Of a DNA stretch of 64,000 nt, positions 1 to 8,079 are shown piece after piece. Source of the DNA: Amycolatopsis pretoriensis (GTDB taxonomy: Bacteria; Actinomycetota; Actinomycetes; Mycobacteriales; Pseudonocardiaceae); the NCBI RefSeq assembly GCF_900107925.1, contig NZ_FNUJ01000001.1, positions 372,001 to 436,000 on the forward strand. The letters are read 5' to 3'. The notes beneath the pieces are model-generated. The model was not told where the DNA came from. It worked only from the letters and a program-made list of their open reading frames with translations, and searched no databases. Positions within the stretch are counted from its first letter, which is position 1. Every line of letters starts with the position of its first letter. Both the position numbers and the translations under genes were made by a program.

Positions 1-331
1 AGTCCAGCGTCGCGAGGCCGTCTGCACGCTCTTGGCGCAGCGGGTCGAAGACCCCGCCGGAGCCGAAGCCGCCGCGGGTGCTCTGGATCAGCACCTGGAA
101 GCCGCGTTCGGCCAGCGGCCGGGCGAACAACGCGCCGAACGCGCCGGTGCGCCCGTAGGGGCTCCGGACGAGCGCGGTCGGCAGGCCGTCCCCGCCCGTG
201 CGGGGCGCCCAGTGGTCGGCGAGCAGCTCGGCGCCGTCGGGCATCGGGACACGCAGGTCGCGCCGGACGGTCAAGCGCCGGGTCGCCGGGGCGGGCAGCC
301 GCAGCAGGCGTTCGAGGACACGGCTGATCAC
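1..331 (-). CDS. CocE/NonD family hydrolase (partial)
   Basis: Only the first 110 codons are in the window; the gene runs off the left edge. The visible part reads as the N-terminus of an alpha/beta-hydrolase of the CocE/NonD (peptidase S15-like) type: a stretch with MPDGAELLADHW and RSPYGRTGAFG, then STRGGFGSGG just before the edge. These enzymes hydrolyse acyl esters or amides; the substrate cannot be told. The GTG start overlaps the stop of the upstream TetR gene by four bases, so the two are translationally coupled and the TetR protein probably controls this hydrolase. The catalytic Ser-Asp-His lie outside the window. Confidence 0.75.
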   Translation of the reverse strand, partial: MISRVLERLLRLPAPATRRLTVRRDLRVPMPDGAELLADHWAPRTGGDGLPTALVRSPYGRTGAFGALFARPLAERGFQVLIQSTRGGFGSGGVFDPLRQERADGLATLD

Positions 332-921
332 CGGCCGGCCTCCTTCGTGATGGTCGCGGTGACGACCGACCGGATCCGCAGCAGCCGGTCGGTGAACTCG
401 TCCGCGTCGAGCGGGTCCGGCCCGTCGACGACCCACGCGTTGACGACCGCGCCCGCGCCGCCGGTCAGGAACGTGGCCAGGTCTTCGATCTCCCGCGCGC
501 CGAGCCGGTTGCCGAGCGCGTGGCCGAGGTGGCGGCGGTTGAGCGGGAGGAACACCCCGGTCAGCGCTTCGGTGAAGGCGAACGCGGGCGTCCCGGTCAG
601 CAGCGCGCGGTAGAAGCGCCGGTGGGCGGCGAAGTGCCGGGCCAGCGCCAGGAGCGACGCGCGTTCGTCGCCGGGCGGGTCTTCGAGCAGTTCCCGGCGG
701 ACGAGGTCGAGCGCGGCCTCCAGCAGGAGCGAGTCGCGGTCGCCGAACTGCTGGTAGAGCACCTGGCGGCTGACGTCGGCCGCCTCGGCGAGCTCTGAGA
801 CGGACACCGCGGCCGAGTCCCGTTCGGACACGAGCTCGACCGCGGCCCGCATCAGGGCGGCGCGCGACCGGCGCACCCGCCGGTCCTTGGCGGGGGCTTC
901 GGTCGTCCAGCCGGCTCGCAC
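328..921 (-). CDS. TetR family transcriptional regulator
   Basis: 197-residue TetR-type repressor. An N-terminal helix-turn-helix (about residues 20-65, with VSELAEAADVSRQVLYQQFGD) is followed by an all-helical ligand domain. The GTG start is the first in frame after the promoter region. The gene overlaps the downstream CocE-type hydrolase by four bases, which points to that hydrolase as the main target. A short inverted repeat GACAGTTGTC (934-943), only 13 bp upstream of the start, could be its own operator; this is weak evidence. The ligand is unknown. Confidence 0.85.
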   Translation of the reverse strand: MRAGWTTEAPAKDRRVRRSRAALMRAAVELVSERDSAAVSVSELAEAADVSRQVLYQQFGDRDSLLLEAALDLVRRELLEDPPGDERASLLALARHFAAHRRFYRALLTGTPAFAFTEALTGVFLPLNRRHLGHALGNRLGAREIEDLATFLTGGAGAVVNAWVVDGPDPLDADEFTDRLLRIRSVVTATITKEAGR

Positions 922-941
922 TCACTGATAATGGACAGTTG

Positions 942-1868
942 TCAAGAAAATGGCAAGTGTTCGGTAACCACTGGGGCGTCGACCCAGCCGGACGCCCACA
1001 GGTGCGACGGCGGCGTATCCCCGCGGAACACCGCCGCGTGCCGCCGGGCGAACTCGGCGAAGGTCGTCGGCCGGACCCCGAACCGTTCGTGCGTGCCCAG
1101 GTCCACCCGGGACTCTTCGGCGCCGGTCCGCCGTTCGGCGAAGAGCTCGTCCATCGCGTCGGCGAAGAAGCCGGGGATCCCGGCGGCGAGCAGCGCCGCC
1201 CGCTTGCCGGCCGGGTCCGCGTCGACGTAGCGGACCGGCCGCCCGGCGACCGCGGCGATCCGCGCGGCGACCTCGGTCATCGTCAGTGCCTCGGGTCCCG
1301 TCATTTCGTACCGCCCGCCGTCCTCGCCTTCGCCGCGCAGCAGGGCGACGGCCACGCGCGCGATGTCCCCGACGTCGACCGGCGCGAGCTTCGCGTCCCC
1401 CATCGGCAGGGCCAGCACGCCGTCGCGCCGGATCGACGGCACCTCGCGGAAGTACACCGGCATGAACTGGCTCGGCCGCAGGACCGACCAGGCGAGCCCG
1501 GAGCCCGCCAGGTACCGCTCGATCCCGGCGTGCATCCGGGCGAACCGGAACCCGGAGCCGTCCCGGCAGCCGCGCCCGGACATCTTCACCACGTGCCCCA
1601 CGCCGGCGCGTTTCGCGGCGTCGATGAACGCCCGCTGCGTCTCGACCAGCCGTTTGTCGGCGGAGGAGATCAGCAGGGCCCGGTCGACGCCGTCGAACGC
1701 GCTCGTGGGCGGGTCGAGCAGGTCGCCGGGCACGACGTCGACGCCGCCGGGCAAACCGGCGGCCTTCGCGGGATCCCGGACCAGCGCGCGCACCGGCAAC
1801 CCCTCGGCGACGCATGCTTGGAGCACCGCGGATCCGGTCAGCCCGGTCACCCCTGTCAGCAAGATCAT
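942..1868 (-). CDS. NmrA-like NAD(P)-binding Rossmann protein
   Basis: 308 residues. The N-terminus MILLTGVTGLTGSAVLQAC carries the glycine-rich dinucleotide-binding motif TGxTGxTG of atypical short-chain dehydrogenases. The central part (GVDRALLISSADKRLVETQ, HVVKMSGRG) is typical of the NmrA / SDR_a5 family, which includes NAD(P)H-quinone oxidoreductases and redox-sensing regulators. The start was set at ATG 1868 because GAGAGGAAAAG precedes it and the Rossmann motif begins at once; a longer open frame upstream is an opposite-strand shadow of the alcohol dehydrogenase gene. It may be co-transcribed with the TetR gene 20 bp downstream. Substrate unknown. Confidence 0.8.
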   Translation of the reverse strand: MILLTGVTGLTGSAVLQACVAEGLPVRALVRDPAKAAGLPGGVDVVPGDLLDPPTSAFDGVDRALLISSADKRLVETQRAFIDAAKRAGVGHVVKMSGRGCRDGSGFRFARMHAGIERYLAGSGLAWSVLRPSQFMPVYFREVPSIRRDGVLALPMGDAKLAPVDVGDIARVAVALLRGEGEDGGRYEMTGPEALTMTEVAARIAAVAGRPVRYVDADPAGKRAALLAAGIPGFFADAMDELFAERRTGAEESRVDLGTHERFGVRPTTFAEFARRHAAVFRGDTPPSHLWASGWVDAPVVTEHLPFS

Positions 1869-1946
1869 GGCTTTTCCTCTCTCTCGCGTACTTGGACAGC
1901 GAGGCCGCCCGGAATGCACCGCCGCGGCGGGTGCGAGCATGCAGCC

Positions 1947-2930
1947 ATGTCTTCGACCATGCGGGCCTTCGTGCTCACCGGCCCGCGCGAGGGTGCCGTC
2001 CAGGAAGTGCCCGTCCCCGAAGCCGTTCCCGGTGAGGTCGTCGTCGACGTCGACCGGGCCGGGGTCTGCGGCACCGATGTCGAGTTCTTCACCGGCGAGA
2101 TGGCCTACCTGCACCAGGGCCACGCCGCCTACCCGATGCGGCTCGGGCACGAGTGGTCCGGCACCGTCTCCGCGGTCGGGGCGGGGGTCGATCCCGCGTG
2201 GCTCGGGCGGCGGGTCACGGGGGACACCATGCTCGGCGACCGGACGTGCCGCCGCTGCCGCAAGGGCCACCAGCACACGTGCGAGCACCGCCAGGAAGTC
2301 GGCATCCGCGGCGGCCGGGCCGGGGCGCTGGCCGAGAAGCTCGCCGTTCCGGCGTGGTCGCTGCACGTCCTGCCCGACGAGGTCGACGCCGTGCTCGGCG
2401 CCTTGGTCGAACCCGGCGGCAACGCCTTGCGGGCGGCGCGGGCGGCCGGCGTCGGGCCCGGTGACCGGGCGCTGGTGCTGGGCCCCGGGACGATCGGCCG
2501 GCTCACCGCGCTGTTCCTGCGGGCCGACGGCGCCGAGGTCCACTTGCTGGGCCTGGAAGAAAGCGAGCACGTCCGGACCCGCGAAACGCTCCCGGACCTG
2601 CCGTTCGACGCCGTCGTCGACGCGACCGACGCGGCGGATTCACCAGCACTGGCCCTGGAGCTGGTCGAACCGGCCGGCCGGGTCGTCTACATCGGACTGT
2701 CCGGGCGGCCCAGCACGCTCGACAGCCGCGCGCTGGTGCTGAAGGACGTCACGGCGGTCGGGGTCCTGTCCGCGTCACCGGGACTGGCCGACACGATCGC
2801 CGCCTACGCCGCCGGGACCGTCGACCCGCGCCCGCTCGTCGGGGCGACTGTCGGGCTGGACCGGGTCGGCGCGGTGCTCGCCGGCGAGCGCTTCGGCGCA
2901 CCGAAGGTCCACGTCGATCCGCGTGCCTAA
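1947..2930 (+). CDS. Zinc-dependent medium-chain alcohol dehydrogenase
   Basis: 327 residues, MDR superfamily. Visible motifs are the catalytic zinc ligand region GVCGTD, the GHEWSG histidine, a structural-zinc cysteine cluster CRRCRKGHQHTC, and a Rossmann-type LGPGTIGRL. The cofactor domain is shorter than usual, so it falls short of the normal 340-350 residues. It resembles the threonine/sorbitol dehydrogenase branch and should oxidise a secondary alcohol or polyol with NAD(P); the substrate is not predictable. ATG 1947 is chosen; an in-frame ATG at 1959 also directly precedes the conserved MRAFVLTGP. It is divergent from the NmrA-like gene, and its stop overlaps the stop of the convergent cyclase by four bases. 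Confidence 0.85.
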   Translation: MSSTMRAFVLTGPREGAVQEVPVPEAVPGEVVVDVDRAGVCGTDVEFFTGEMAYLHQGHAAYPMRLGHEWSGTVSAVGAGVDPAWLGRRVTGDTMLGDRTCRRCRKGHQHTCEHRQEVGIRGGRAGALAEKLAVPAWSLHVLPDEVDAVLGALVEPGGNALRAARAAGVGPGDRALVLGPGTIGRLTALFLRADGAEVHLLGLEESEHVRTRETLPDLPFDAVVDATDAADSPALALELVEPAGRVVYIGLSGRPSTLDSRALVLKDVTAVGVLSASPGLADTIAAYAAGTVDPRPLVGATVGLDRVGAVLAGERFGAPKVHVDPRA

Positions 2931-4513
2931 CGCGGCGAGGCCAGCGTCGTCGGGCGGCTGCGCCCGCGCAGGGTGACGTCCTCGGTCGCCGCCCACCGCT
3001 CGGCTTCCTCGACGGCCGCCGACTCGACGGCCGTCCACGACGCGAGGAGGCGGCCCGGCGCGTTCTTCGCCAGCTCGGTCAGCCGGGCGGCCTCGTTGAC
3101 CGGGTCGCCGATCACCGTGTACTCGAACCGGCGCGGGTCGCCGACGTTGCCCGCGACCGCGTCTCCCGTCGCGACGCCGATGCCGGCCGGGCCGTCCGGC
3201 ACTTCCAGGGCGAGGCGGCGGGCGATCGCGCGGCCGGCGGCCAGCGCGCACGTCGCGTGGTCTTCGAGCGCCGCGGGCGCTCCGAAGACGGCCAGCGCCG
3301 CGTCGCCGACGAACTTGTTGATCAGCCCGTGGTGGCGGTCGACCTCGTCGACCACCACCGCGAAGAACCGGTTGAGCAGGCCGACGACCTCCTCAGGCGG
3401 GCGGCTCGCGGCCAGCGCCGTCGACCCGACCAGGTCGACGAAGAGCACCGACACCGTCCGCACCGAGCCGCCCAGCTCGGCCGACGACCGCATGGCCTCG
3501 ACGGCGACCTCGTGACCGACGTGCCGGCCGAAGAGGTCGCGCATCCGTTCCCGCTCGGCCAGCCCGGCCGCCATGTCGTTGAACCCGGCCTGCAGCAGGC
3601 CCAGTTCGGTGCCGTCGTAGACCGGGATGGCGACGTCGAACTCGCCCGCGCGGACGCGGCCCAGCGCGTCGCGCACCGAGGTGATCGGGTTGACGACCGC
3701 GCGGGCGGTGAACACGGTGACGAGCAGGCCGAAGCAGAGCACGACCAGGCCGAGCGCGATCACCGACACCGCGAGCTTCGTCGTCGAGACGTCGCCGCGC
3801 ACCCAGGCCAGCACCGCAGTGACGACGAGCCCGGCCACCGGCACCCCGGTGCCGAGGCACCAGAACAGCAGCATCCGCAGGTTGACGCCGCCGCTGAGCG
3901 GCCGCGGCGGCGCGATCCCGTCGAGGGCCCGCGCCGCGTACGGGCGCAGGGCGAACTCGCCGAAGAGGTAGGCGATCGCGCACACCACGACGCTCGCGAA
4001 CGCGACGACGAGGAACACGGTCAGCGCGACGGCGGGCTGCTCGGCCACGGCCAGGGCGGCGAACACGAGGGTCGCCACGCCCCACAGGACGGCCTGCATC
4101 AGCGTGAGCCGCAGGGGGACGCGCAGGCTGGCGACGCGTTCGGCATCGCTCGGCCGGCGTCCTTCGGCGGCCCAGTGCAGTGTCCGCAGCGCCCCGCGGG
4201 TGCCCCAGAGCGCACCGACGGCGACCGCCGACACGACGTAGACCGGCACCGCGATCGCGGTGGTCCGCACCAGGTCGCCGGACATGCCCGGCGCGGGGAT
4301 GAGCAGCGCGGCGAGCCCGACGACGACCAGCGCGCCGATGACGTTCGTGGCGATCAAGGTGGCGGTCAGCAGGCGCTGGACGCGCCGGCGCAATACGGTG
4401 ACGTCCTGGTCGAGGGGCCCGAGCAGGCCGGAGCCGAACGGCCCGGTGGGGGTGTCGCTTCGTGGGTGCACCGATTCCCTGCCGTTCGCGCGATTGAGTG
4501 AACGAATGTACAC
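2927..4513 (-). CDS. Membrane-bound class III adenylate/guanylate cyclase with HAMP domain
   Basis: 528 residues. The N-terminal half has about six hydrophobic segments (first near residues 48-75), followed by a HAMP linker (ARAVVNPITSVRDAL ... FDVAIPVYDGTELG) and a C-terminal class III cyclase domain. The catalytic core is recognisable: VLFVDLVGSTALA (metal-binding Asp), NKFVGDAALAVFG (Lys and second Asp) and TVIGDPVNEAARL (Asn/Arg). This order matches the mycobacterial Rv1318c/Rv3645 group of receptor-like cyclases. It likely makes cAMP from ATP at the inner face of the membrane. The start is uncertain: a GTG at 4471 would shorten it by 14 residues without touching a domain. Confidence 0.85.
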   Translation of the reverse strand: MYIRSLNRANGRESVHPRSDTPTGPFGSGLLGPLDQDVTVLRRRVQRLLTATLIATNVIGALVVVGLAALLIPAPGMSGDLVRTTAIAVPVYVVSAVAVGALWGTRGALRTLHWAAEGRRPSDAERVASLRVPLRLTLMQAVLWGVATLVFAALAVAEQPAVALTVFLVVAFASVVVCAIAYLFGEFALRPYAARALDGIAPPRPLSGGVNLRMLLFWCLGTGVPVAGLVVTAVLAWVRGDVSTTKLAVSVIALGLVVLCFGLLVTVFTARAVVNPITSVRDALGRVRAGEFDVAIPVYDGTELGLLQAGFNDMAAGLAERERMRDLFGRHVGHEVAVEAMRSSAELGGSVRTVSVLFVDLVGSTALAASRPPEEVVGLLNRFFAVVVDEVDRHHGLINKFVGDAALAVFGAPAALEDHATCALAAGRAIARRLALEVPDGPAGIGVATGDAVAGNVGDPRRFEYTVIGDPVNEAARLTELAKNAPGRLLASWTAVESAAVEEAERWAATEDVTLRGRSRPTTLASPR

Positions 4514-4644
4514 CGAAGCAGTGGTGGCTCGCGAGCCGGTTCACGCCGTCGAGTGGCTCATCACGCCGCTCGAGTCCGAAAGAACGATGAAGGTCGTGCT
4601 GCACGCGTTGGTTGAGCCGACGGATGTGCACCGGAGCGGATATG

Positions 4645-4661
4645 TGTTACGGTTGGTAACA
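4645..4661. promoter_or_regulatory. Inverted repeat upstream of the diiron oxygenase gene
   Basis: TGTTAC-GGTTG-GTAACA, perfect 6-bp arms around 5 bases, 36 bp upstream of the ATG at 4697. A further half-site GGTAACACC (4671-4679) follows. Size and symmetry suit a TetR-type operator, but no TetR gene is adjacent, so the regulator is unknown. The gene is preceded by a good Shine-Dalgarno sequence, GGGAGG. Confidence 0.45.
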
Positions 4662-4696
4662 GTGAACTCGGGTAACACCTGACAGGGAGGTCGGCG

Positions 4697-5602
4697 ATGA
4701 CCAGCATCAGCGAACGCGAGGCGGGGACGGACCGCGAGACGACCGCGCGCCGGCTGCTGGACTCGTCGGAGCAGCTGTCCTACGACCCCGTCAAGGAGGT
4801 CGACTGGGAGACGCCGCTGGACACGGACTACCACGGTGCGAGCCCCGAGTGGAGCACGCTCTACGGCACGTCCTACTGGGCCGACATGACCCCGGAACAG
4901 CAGCGCGAGCTGACCCGCCAGGAAGCGGCGTCGGTGGCGAGCACCGGGATCTGGTTCGAGATGATCCTGCAGCAGATGATCCTTCGGGACTTCTACGCGA
5001 AGGACCCGACCGACCCGGCTTTCCAGTGGGCGCTGACCGAGATCGCCGACGAGTGCCGGCACTCGATCATGTTCGCCCGCGGCGCCGCCAAGCTGCGTGC
5101 GCCGGCCTACCGGCCGCGCCGGTTCGTCGTCGAGGCCGGCCGGATCTTCAAGGCGACCGCGACCGGCGAGGCGGCCTACGCGGCGATCCTCGTGGCCGAA
5201 GAGGTCCTCGACGTCATGCAGCGCGACTGGATGCGCGACGAGCGCGTCGTCCCGTTCGTGCGCACCATCAACAACATCCACGTCGTCGAAGAGTCGCGGC
5301 ACATGAAGTTCGCGCGCGAGGAGACCCGCCAGCGGCTCGAGGGCGCCGGCTGGGTGCGGCGGCAGGTCAACGCGCTGGTCGTCGCGATCGCGTCCTACGT
5401 GATCGTCGGCAGCATGTGGAACGCCAAGGTGTACGAGAACGCCGGGCTCGACGGCAAGCGCGCGCGGCGCGAGGCCAAGGCCAACGAGCACCACAAGTCG
5501 ATGCTGCGCTCGAGCTGCTCCGGGCTGATGGAGTTCCTGCACTCCGCCGGGCTGCTCACCAAGCCGTCGCTGTGGTTCTACAAGCGGGCGAACCTGATCT
5601 GA
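4697..5602 (+). CDS. AurF-family diiron oxygenase
   Basis: 301 residues. The carboxylate-bridged diiron ligands of the AurF (p-aminobenzoate N-oxygenase) family are visible as two ExxH motifs, DECRHS (about residue 118) and EESRHMKF (about residue 200), plus a Glu in WFEMILQQM. AurF enzymes use O2 to oxidise amines or C-H groups and need external electrons. A ferredoxin/reductase fusion begins one base after its stop, which supplies exactly that. From memory, the same pairing occurs in mycobacteria next to fprB (Rv0885-Rv0886), so this is likely a conserved actinobacterial unit rather than an antibiotic gene. The substrate is unknown. A palindrome lies in the promoter region. Confidence 0.85.
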   Translation: MTSISEREAGTDRETTARRLLDSSEQLSYDPVKEVDWETPLDTDYHGASPEWSTLYGTSYWADMTPEQQRELTRQEAASVASTGIWFEMILQQMILRDFYAKDPTDPAFQWALTEIADECRHSIMFARGAAKLRAPAYRPRRFVVEAGRIFKATATGEAAYAAILVAEEVLDVMQRDWMRDERVVPFVRTINNIHVVEESRHMKFAREETRQRLEGAGWVRRQVNALVVAIASYVIVGSMWNAKVYENAGLDGKRARREAKANEHHKSMLRSSCSGLMEFLHSAGLLTKPSLWFYKRANLI

Positions 5603-5603
5603 C

Positions 5604-7055
5604 ATGGCGTTCGCGATCACCCAGACCTGCTGCGCCGACGCGTCCTGCGTGTCGGTCTGCCCGGTCAACTGCATCCACCCGACGCCGGACGAGCCGGACT
5701 TCGGGACGACCGACATGCTCTACGTCAACCCGGCGACCTGCATCGACTGCGGCGCCTGCGCCGACGCCTGCCCGGTCGACGCGATCTTCCCGGCCGGTGA
5801 CCTCACCGGGTCGCTGAAGGTCTACGAGGAGATCAACGCGGAGTTCTACGCGGGCCGGGACGTGCTCGCCGAGGCCACCGTCGCGCCCAACTTCCACCGC
5901 TGGTCCCCACCTTCGTTCGCGCGGATCCTGCCGAGCGACTTTGCGCCCCTGGACGTCGCGGTCGTCGGCACCGGCCCGGCGGGCATGTACGCCGTCGAAG
6001 ACCTGTTGCTGCACACCACTTCCCGCGTCACGCTGATCGACCGGCTCGACACGGCCGGCGGCCTGATCCGCTACGGCGTCGCGCCCGACCACCCGTCGAC
6101 GAAGAAGATCGGCGAGACGTTCGCGCGCTTCCACGACCACCCGCGGCTGCGGTTGCGGCTGGGCACCGAGGCCGGTCCCGAGCTGGCCGAGCGGTACGAC
6201 GCGGTGATCTACGCGGTCGGGGCCACCGAAGCCCGCCGCCTCGACGTCCCGGGGGAGGACCTGCCCGGCAGCCTGCCCGCGGCCACGGTCGTGAACTGGT
6301 ACAACGGCCACCCCGGCGTCCGGCCGGACGCCGTCGACCTCTCGGCCGAGCGGGTCGTCGTGGTGGGCACCGGCAACGTCGCCCTCGACATCGCCCGGAT
6401 CCTGACGGCCGACCCGGAGTCCCTGGCCGACACGTCGATCGCGCCGGCCACGCTGGCCCGGCTGCGGTCGAGCAAGGTGCGCGAAGTCGTGCTCCTGGCC
6501 CGGCGCGGGCCTTCCGACGCCGCCTACACGCGGTCGGAACTGCTCGCGCTGGCGGCCCGCGGCGACCTCGTCGTGGACGCGCACGACCCGCGCGTCGCCG
6601 CGGCCATCGACGCCGGGGACGGCAAAGCCGCGCTGCTGCAAGGAGTTCCGCGCGAGACGGTGGACTGGTCATCGCCGCCCTCGGACGGCACGCGCCGGGT
6701 CGTCCTGCGCTTCCACTCGGCCCCGCTGGAGTTCACCGGCGACACGGAGGTCCGCGGCGTCCGCGTGACCGGCGACGTCGAGATCACGGCCGGGCGGGTC
6801 GTGCGGGCGGCCGGGTTCCGGGGTGCCCCGGTGCCGGGCCTGCCGTTCGACGAGGTCACCGGAACGGTCCCGAACACCGCCGGCCGGGTCTTGCCCGGGA
6901 CTTACGTGGCCGGGTGGATCAAGCGCGGCCCGTCGGGGGGCATCGGCGCGAACAAGGCGTGCGCCCGCGAGACGGTCGGCGCCCTGCTGGAGGACGCGGT
7001 CGCCGGCCGGCTGCGGACGCGCGGACAGCGCCGCCGGTCAGCCGCCCGACGGTGA
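5604..7055 (+). CDS. Ferredoxin-NADP(+) reductase fused to N-terminal bacterial ferredoxin (FprB type)
   Basis: 483 residues. Residues 1-60 are a two-cluster ferredoxin (CCADASCVSVCPVNC, then CIDCGACADACPVDAI). From about residue 115 follows an adrenodoxin-reductase-like flavoprotein with the FAD motif VVGTGPAGMYAVE, GGLIRYGVAPDH and the NADP motif VVVGTGNVALDIAR, ending in YVAGWIKRGPSGGIGANK. It should move electrons from NADPH through FAD to Fe-S clusters and then to the AurF-like oxygenase one base upstream. Compared with FprA/FprB as I know them, the last roughly 70 residues are missing: the frame stops soon after the conserved GWIKRGP. The 3' end overlaps the convergent PPOX gene by 18 bp. 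Confidence 0.85.
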   Translation: MAFAITQTCCADASCVSVCPVNCIHPTPDEPDFGTTDMLYVNPATCIDCGACADACPVDAIFPAGDLTGSLKVYEEINAEFYAGRDVLAEATVAPNFHRWSPPSFARILPSDFAPLDVAVVGTGPAGMYAVEDLLLHTTSRVTLIDRLDTAGGLIRYGVAPDHPSTKKIGETFARFHDHPRLRLRLGTEAGPELAERYDAVIYAVGATEARRLDVPGEDLPGSLPAATVVNWYNGHPGVRPDAVDLSAERVVVVGTGNVALDIARILTADPESLADTSIAPATLARLRSSKVREVVLLARRGPSDAAYTRSELLALAARGDLVVDAHDPRVAAAIDAGDGKAALLQGVPRETVDWSSPPSDGTRRVVLRFHSAPLEFTGDTEVRGVRVTGDVEITAGRVVRAAGFRGAPVPGLPFDEVTGTVPNTAGRVLPGTYVAGWIKRGPSGGIGANKACARETVGALLEDAVAGRLRTRGQRRRSAARR

Positions 7056-7577
7056 ATGGCTCGTGTGGGTGAACTCCACTGTGGACAGCATCGAGGCGTC
7101 CGTCGTCGAGCGGCGGCGGCCGAACACCAGTACCTTCGCCGGCTCGACCGCGAACACCGCCACGTCGTCGTGTCCGCCCTGCCGGAACCCGGTGTCGGTC
7201 GCCTCGTAGACCCAGCTGCCGTCCCACTTGGCCAGCCACGCCTCGGCGAGCCGGTCCAGCTTCGTCCGCTCCGTGACGCGCCGGGCGACGCCTTCGACCA
7301 CCACGTCCAGGGCGTCGTCCCAGGAGTCGCGGCCGGTGGTGAGCACGACGTTCGGGTTCGCGCCGAGGTTGCGGTACTTCTGCTCGGTCTCGCCGGTCGA
7401 GAAGTGCAGGACGCCGTCGAGCCACACCGCGACCAGCGGGGTCACGTGCGGCCGGCCGTCGGCGCGCACGGTGGTGAGCCAGCTGATCTGGGCGTTTTCC
7501 AGTGCCCGCTGGGTTTCGGCCCAGCCGGTGGGCTCGGTGCCGGGGTCGCTGAACCGTTCGTCGAGCCGGGTTTCCAT
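7038..7577 (-). CDS. Pyridoxamine 5'-phosphate oxidase-family protein
   Basis: 179 residues with the split-barrel flavin-binding fold typical of PPOX-like/F420-dependent reductases (ISWLTTVRADGRPHVTPLVAVW near residue 30, then LHFSTGETEQKYRNL and NPNVVLTTG). These proteins bind FMN or F420 and reduce or oxidise small molecules, often without a known substrate. ATG 7577 is used, with CGGAG six bases upstream. It starts two bases after the HxlR stop, so the two form an operon. The 3' end overlaps the convergent reductase by 18 bp. Confidence 0.8.
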   Translation of the reverse strand: METRLDERFSDPGTEPTGWAETQRALENAQISWLTTVRADGRPHVTPLVAVWLDGVLHFSTGETEQKYRNLGANPNVVLTTGRDSWDDALDVVVEGVARRVTERTKLDRLAEAWLAKWDGSWVYEATDTGFRQGGHDDVAVFAVEPAKVLVFGRRRSTTDASMLSTVEFTHTSHSPSGG

Positions 7578-7579
7578 GG

Positions 7580-8020
7580 TCACTCCGTTCGTCGGCCGGT
7601 GCCGAGGTGGGTTTCGCGCAGTTCGGCCATGAAGGCTTCCCACAGCGGCGGACCGCCCGCGGTGAGCACCTCGGCGCGCGCGGCGTACTCGTCGGTCACG
7701 GGCAGGTGCCGGACGCCCCACGCGCTGAGCTGGACGAGCACCGGGACCAGGTCGATCGCGCGCTCGGTCAGGCTGTAGGTGACCTTCTGCTTGTGCGACG
7801 GATCGCCGGCCCGGGTCAGCAGGCCGTGCTCGACGAGCACGGCCAACCGGTCGGCGAGCACGTTCGACGAAATCCGCTCTTCGCCGTCGAGCAGCTCGCG
7901 GAAGTGCCGAGCCCCGCCGAAGACGACGTCCCGCAGCACGAGCAGCGTCCACCGGTCGCCGAAGATCTCCAGCGACAGGTTGATCGGGCACCCCGACCGC
8001 GCTTCCCGCACCGCTCCCAC
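7580..8020 (-). CDS. HxlR-family transcriptional regulator
   Basis: 146 residues. This is a single winged helix of the HxlR type: CPINLSLEIFGDRWTLLVLRD at the N-terminus contains the conserved cysteine, then RHFRELLDGEERISSNVLADRL and a VTYSLTERA wing. HxlR proteins sense aldehydes or redox change and usually regulate an adjacent oxidoreductase; here the PPOX-like gene follows by two bases, so it is the likely target. The upstream region carries ACTGGTTGCATTACGAGAGCAGT-like imperfect symmetry (8027-8049) that could be the operator, with low confidence. Confidence 0.85.
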   Translation of the reverse strand: MGAVREARSGCPINLSLEIFGDRWTLLVLRDVVFGGARHFRELLDGEERISSNVLADRLAVLVEHGLLTRAGDPSHKQKVTYSLTERAIDLVPVLVQLSAWGVRHLPVTDEYAARAEVLTAGGPPLWEAFMAELRETHLGTGRRTE

Positions 8021-8064
8021 CTCACAACTGGTTGCATTACGAGAGCAGTATTACCCCGCAGCGG

Positions 8065-8079
8065 CCGGTGTTAAACCGG
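8065..8079. terminator. Possible weak hairpin at end of AsnC-headed operon
   Basis: CCGGT-GTTAA-ACCGG, a 5-bp stem directly beyond the M20 peptidase stop codon. There is no obvious T-run, so it is only a candidate terminator. Confidence 0.25.
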
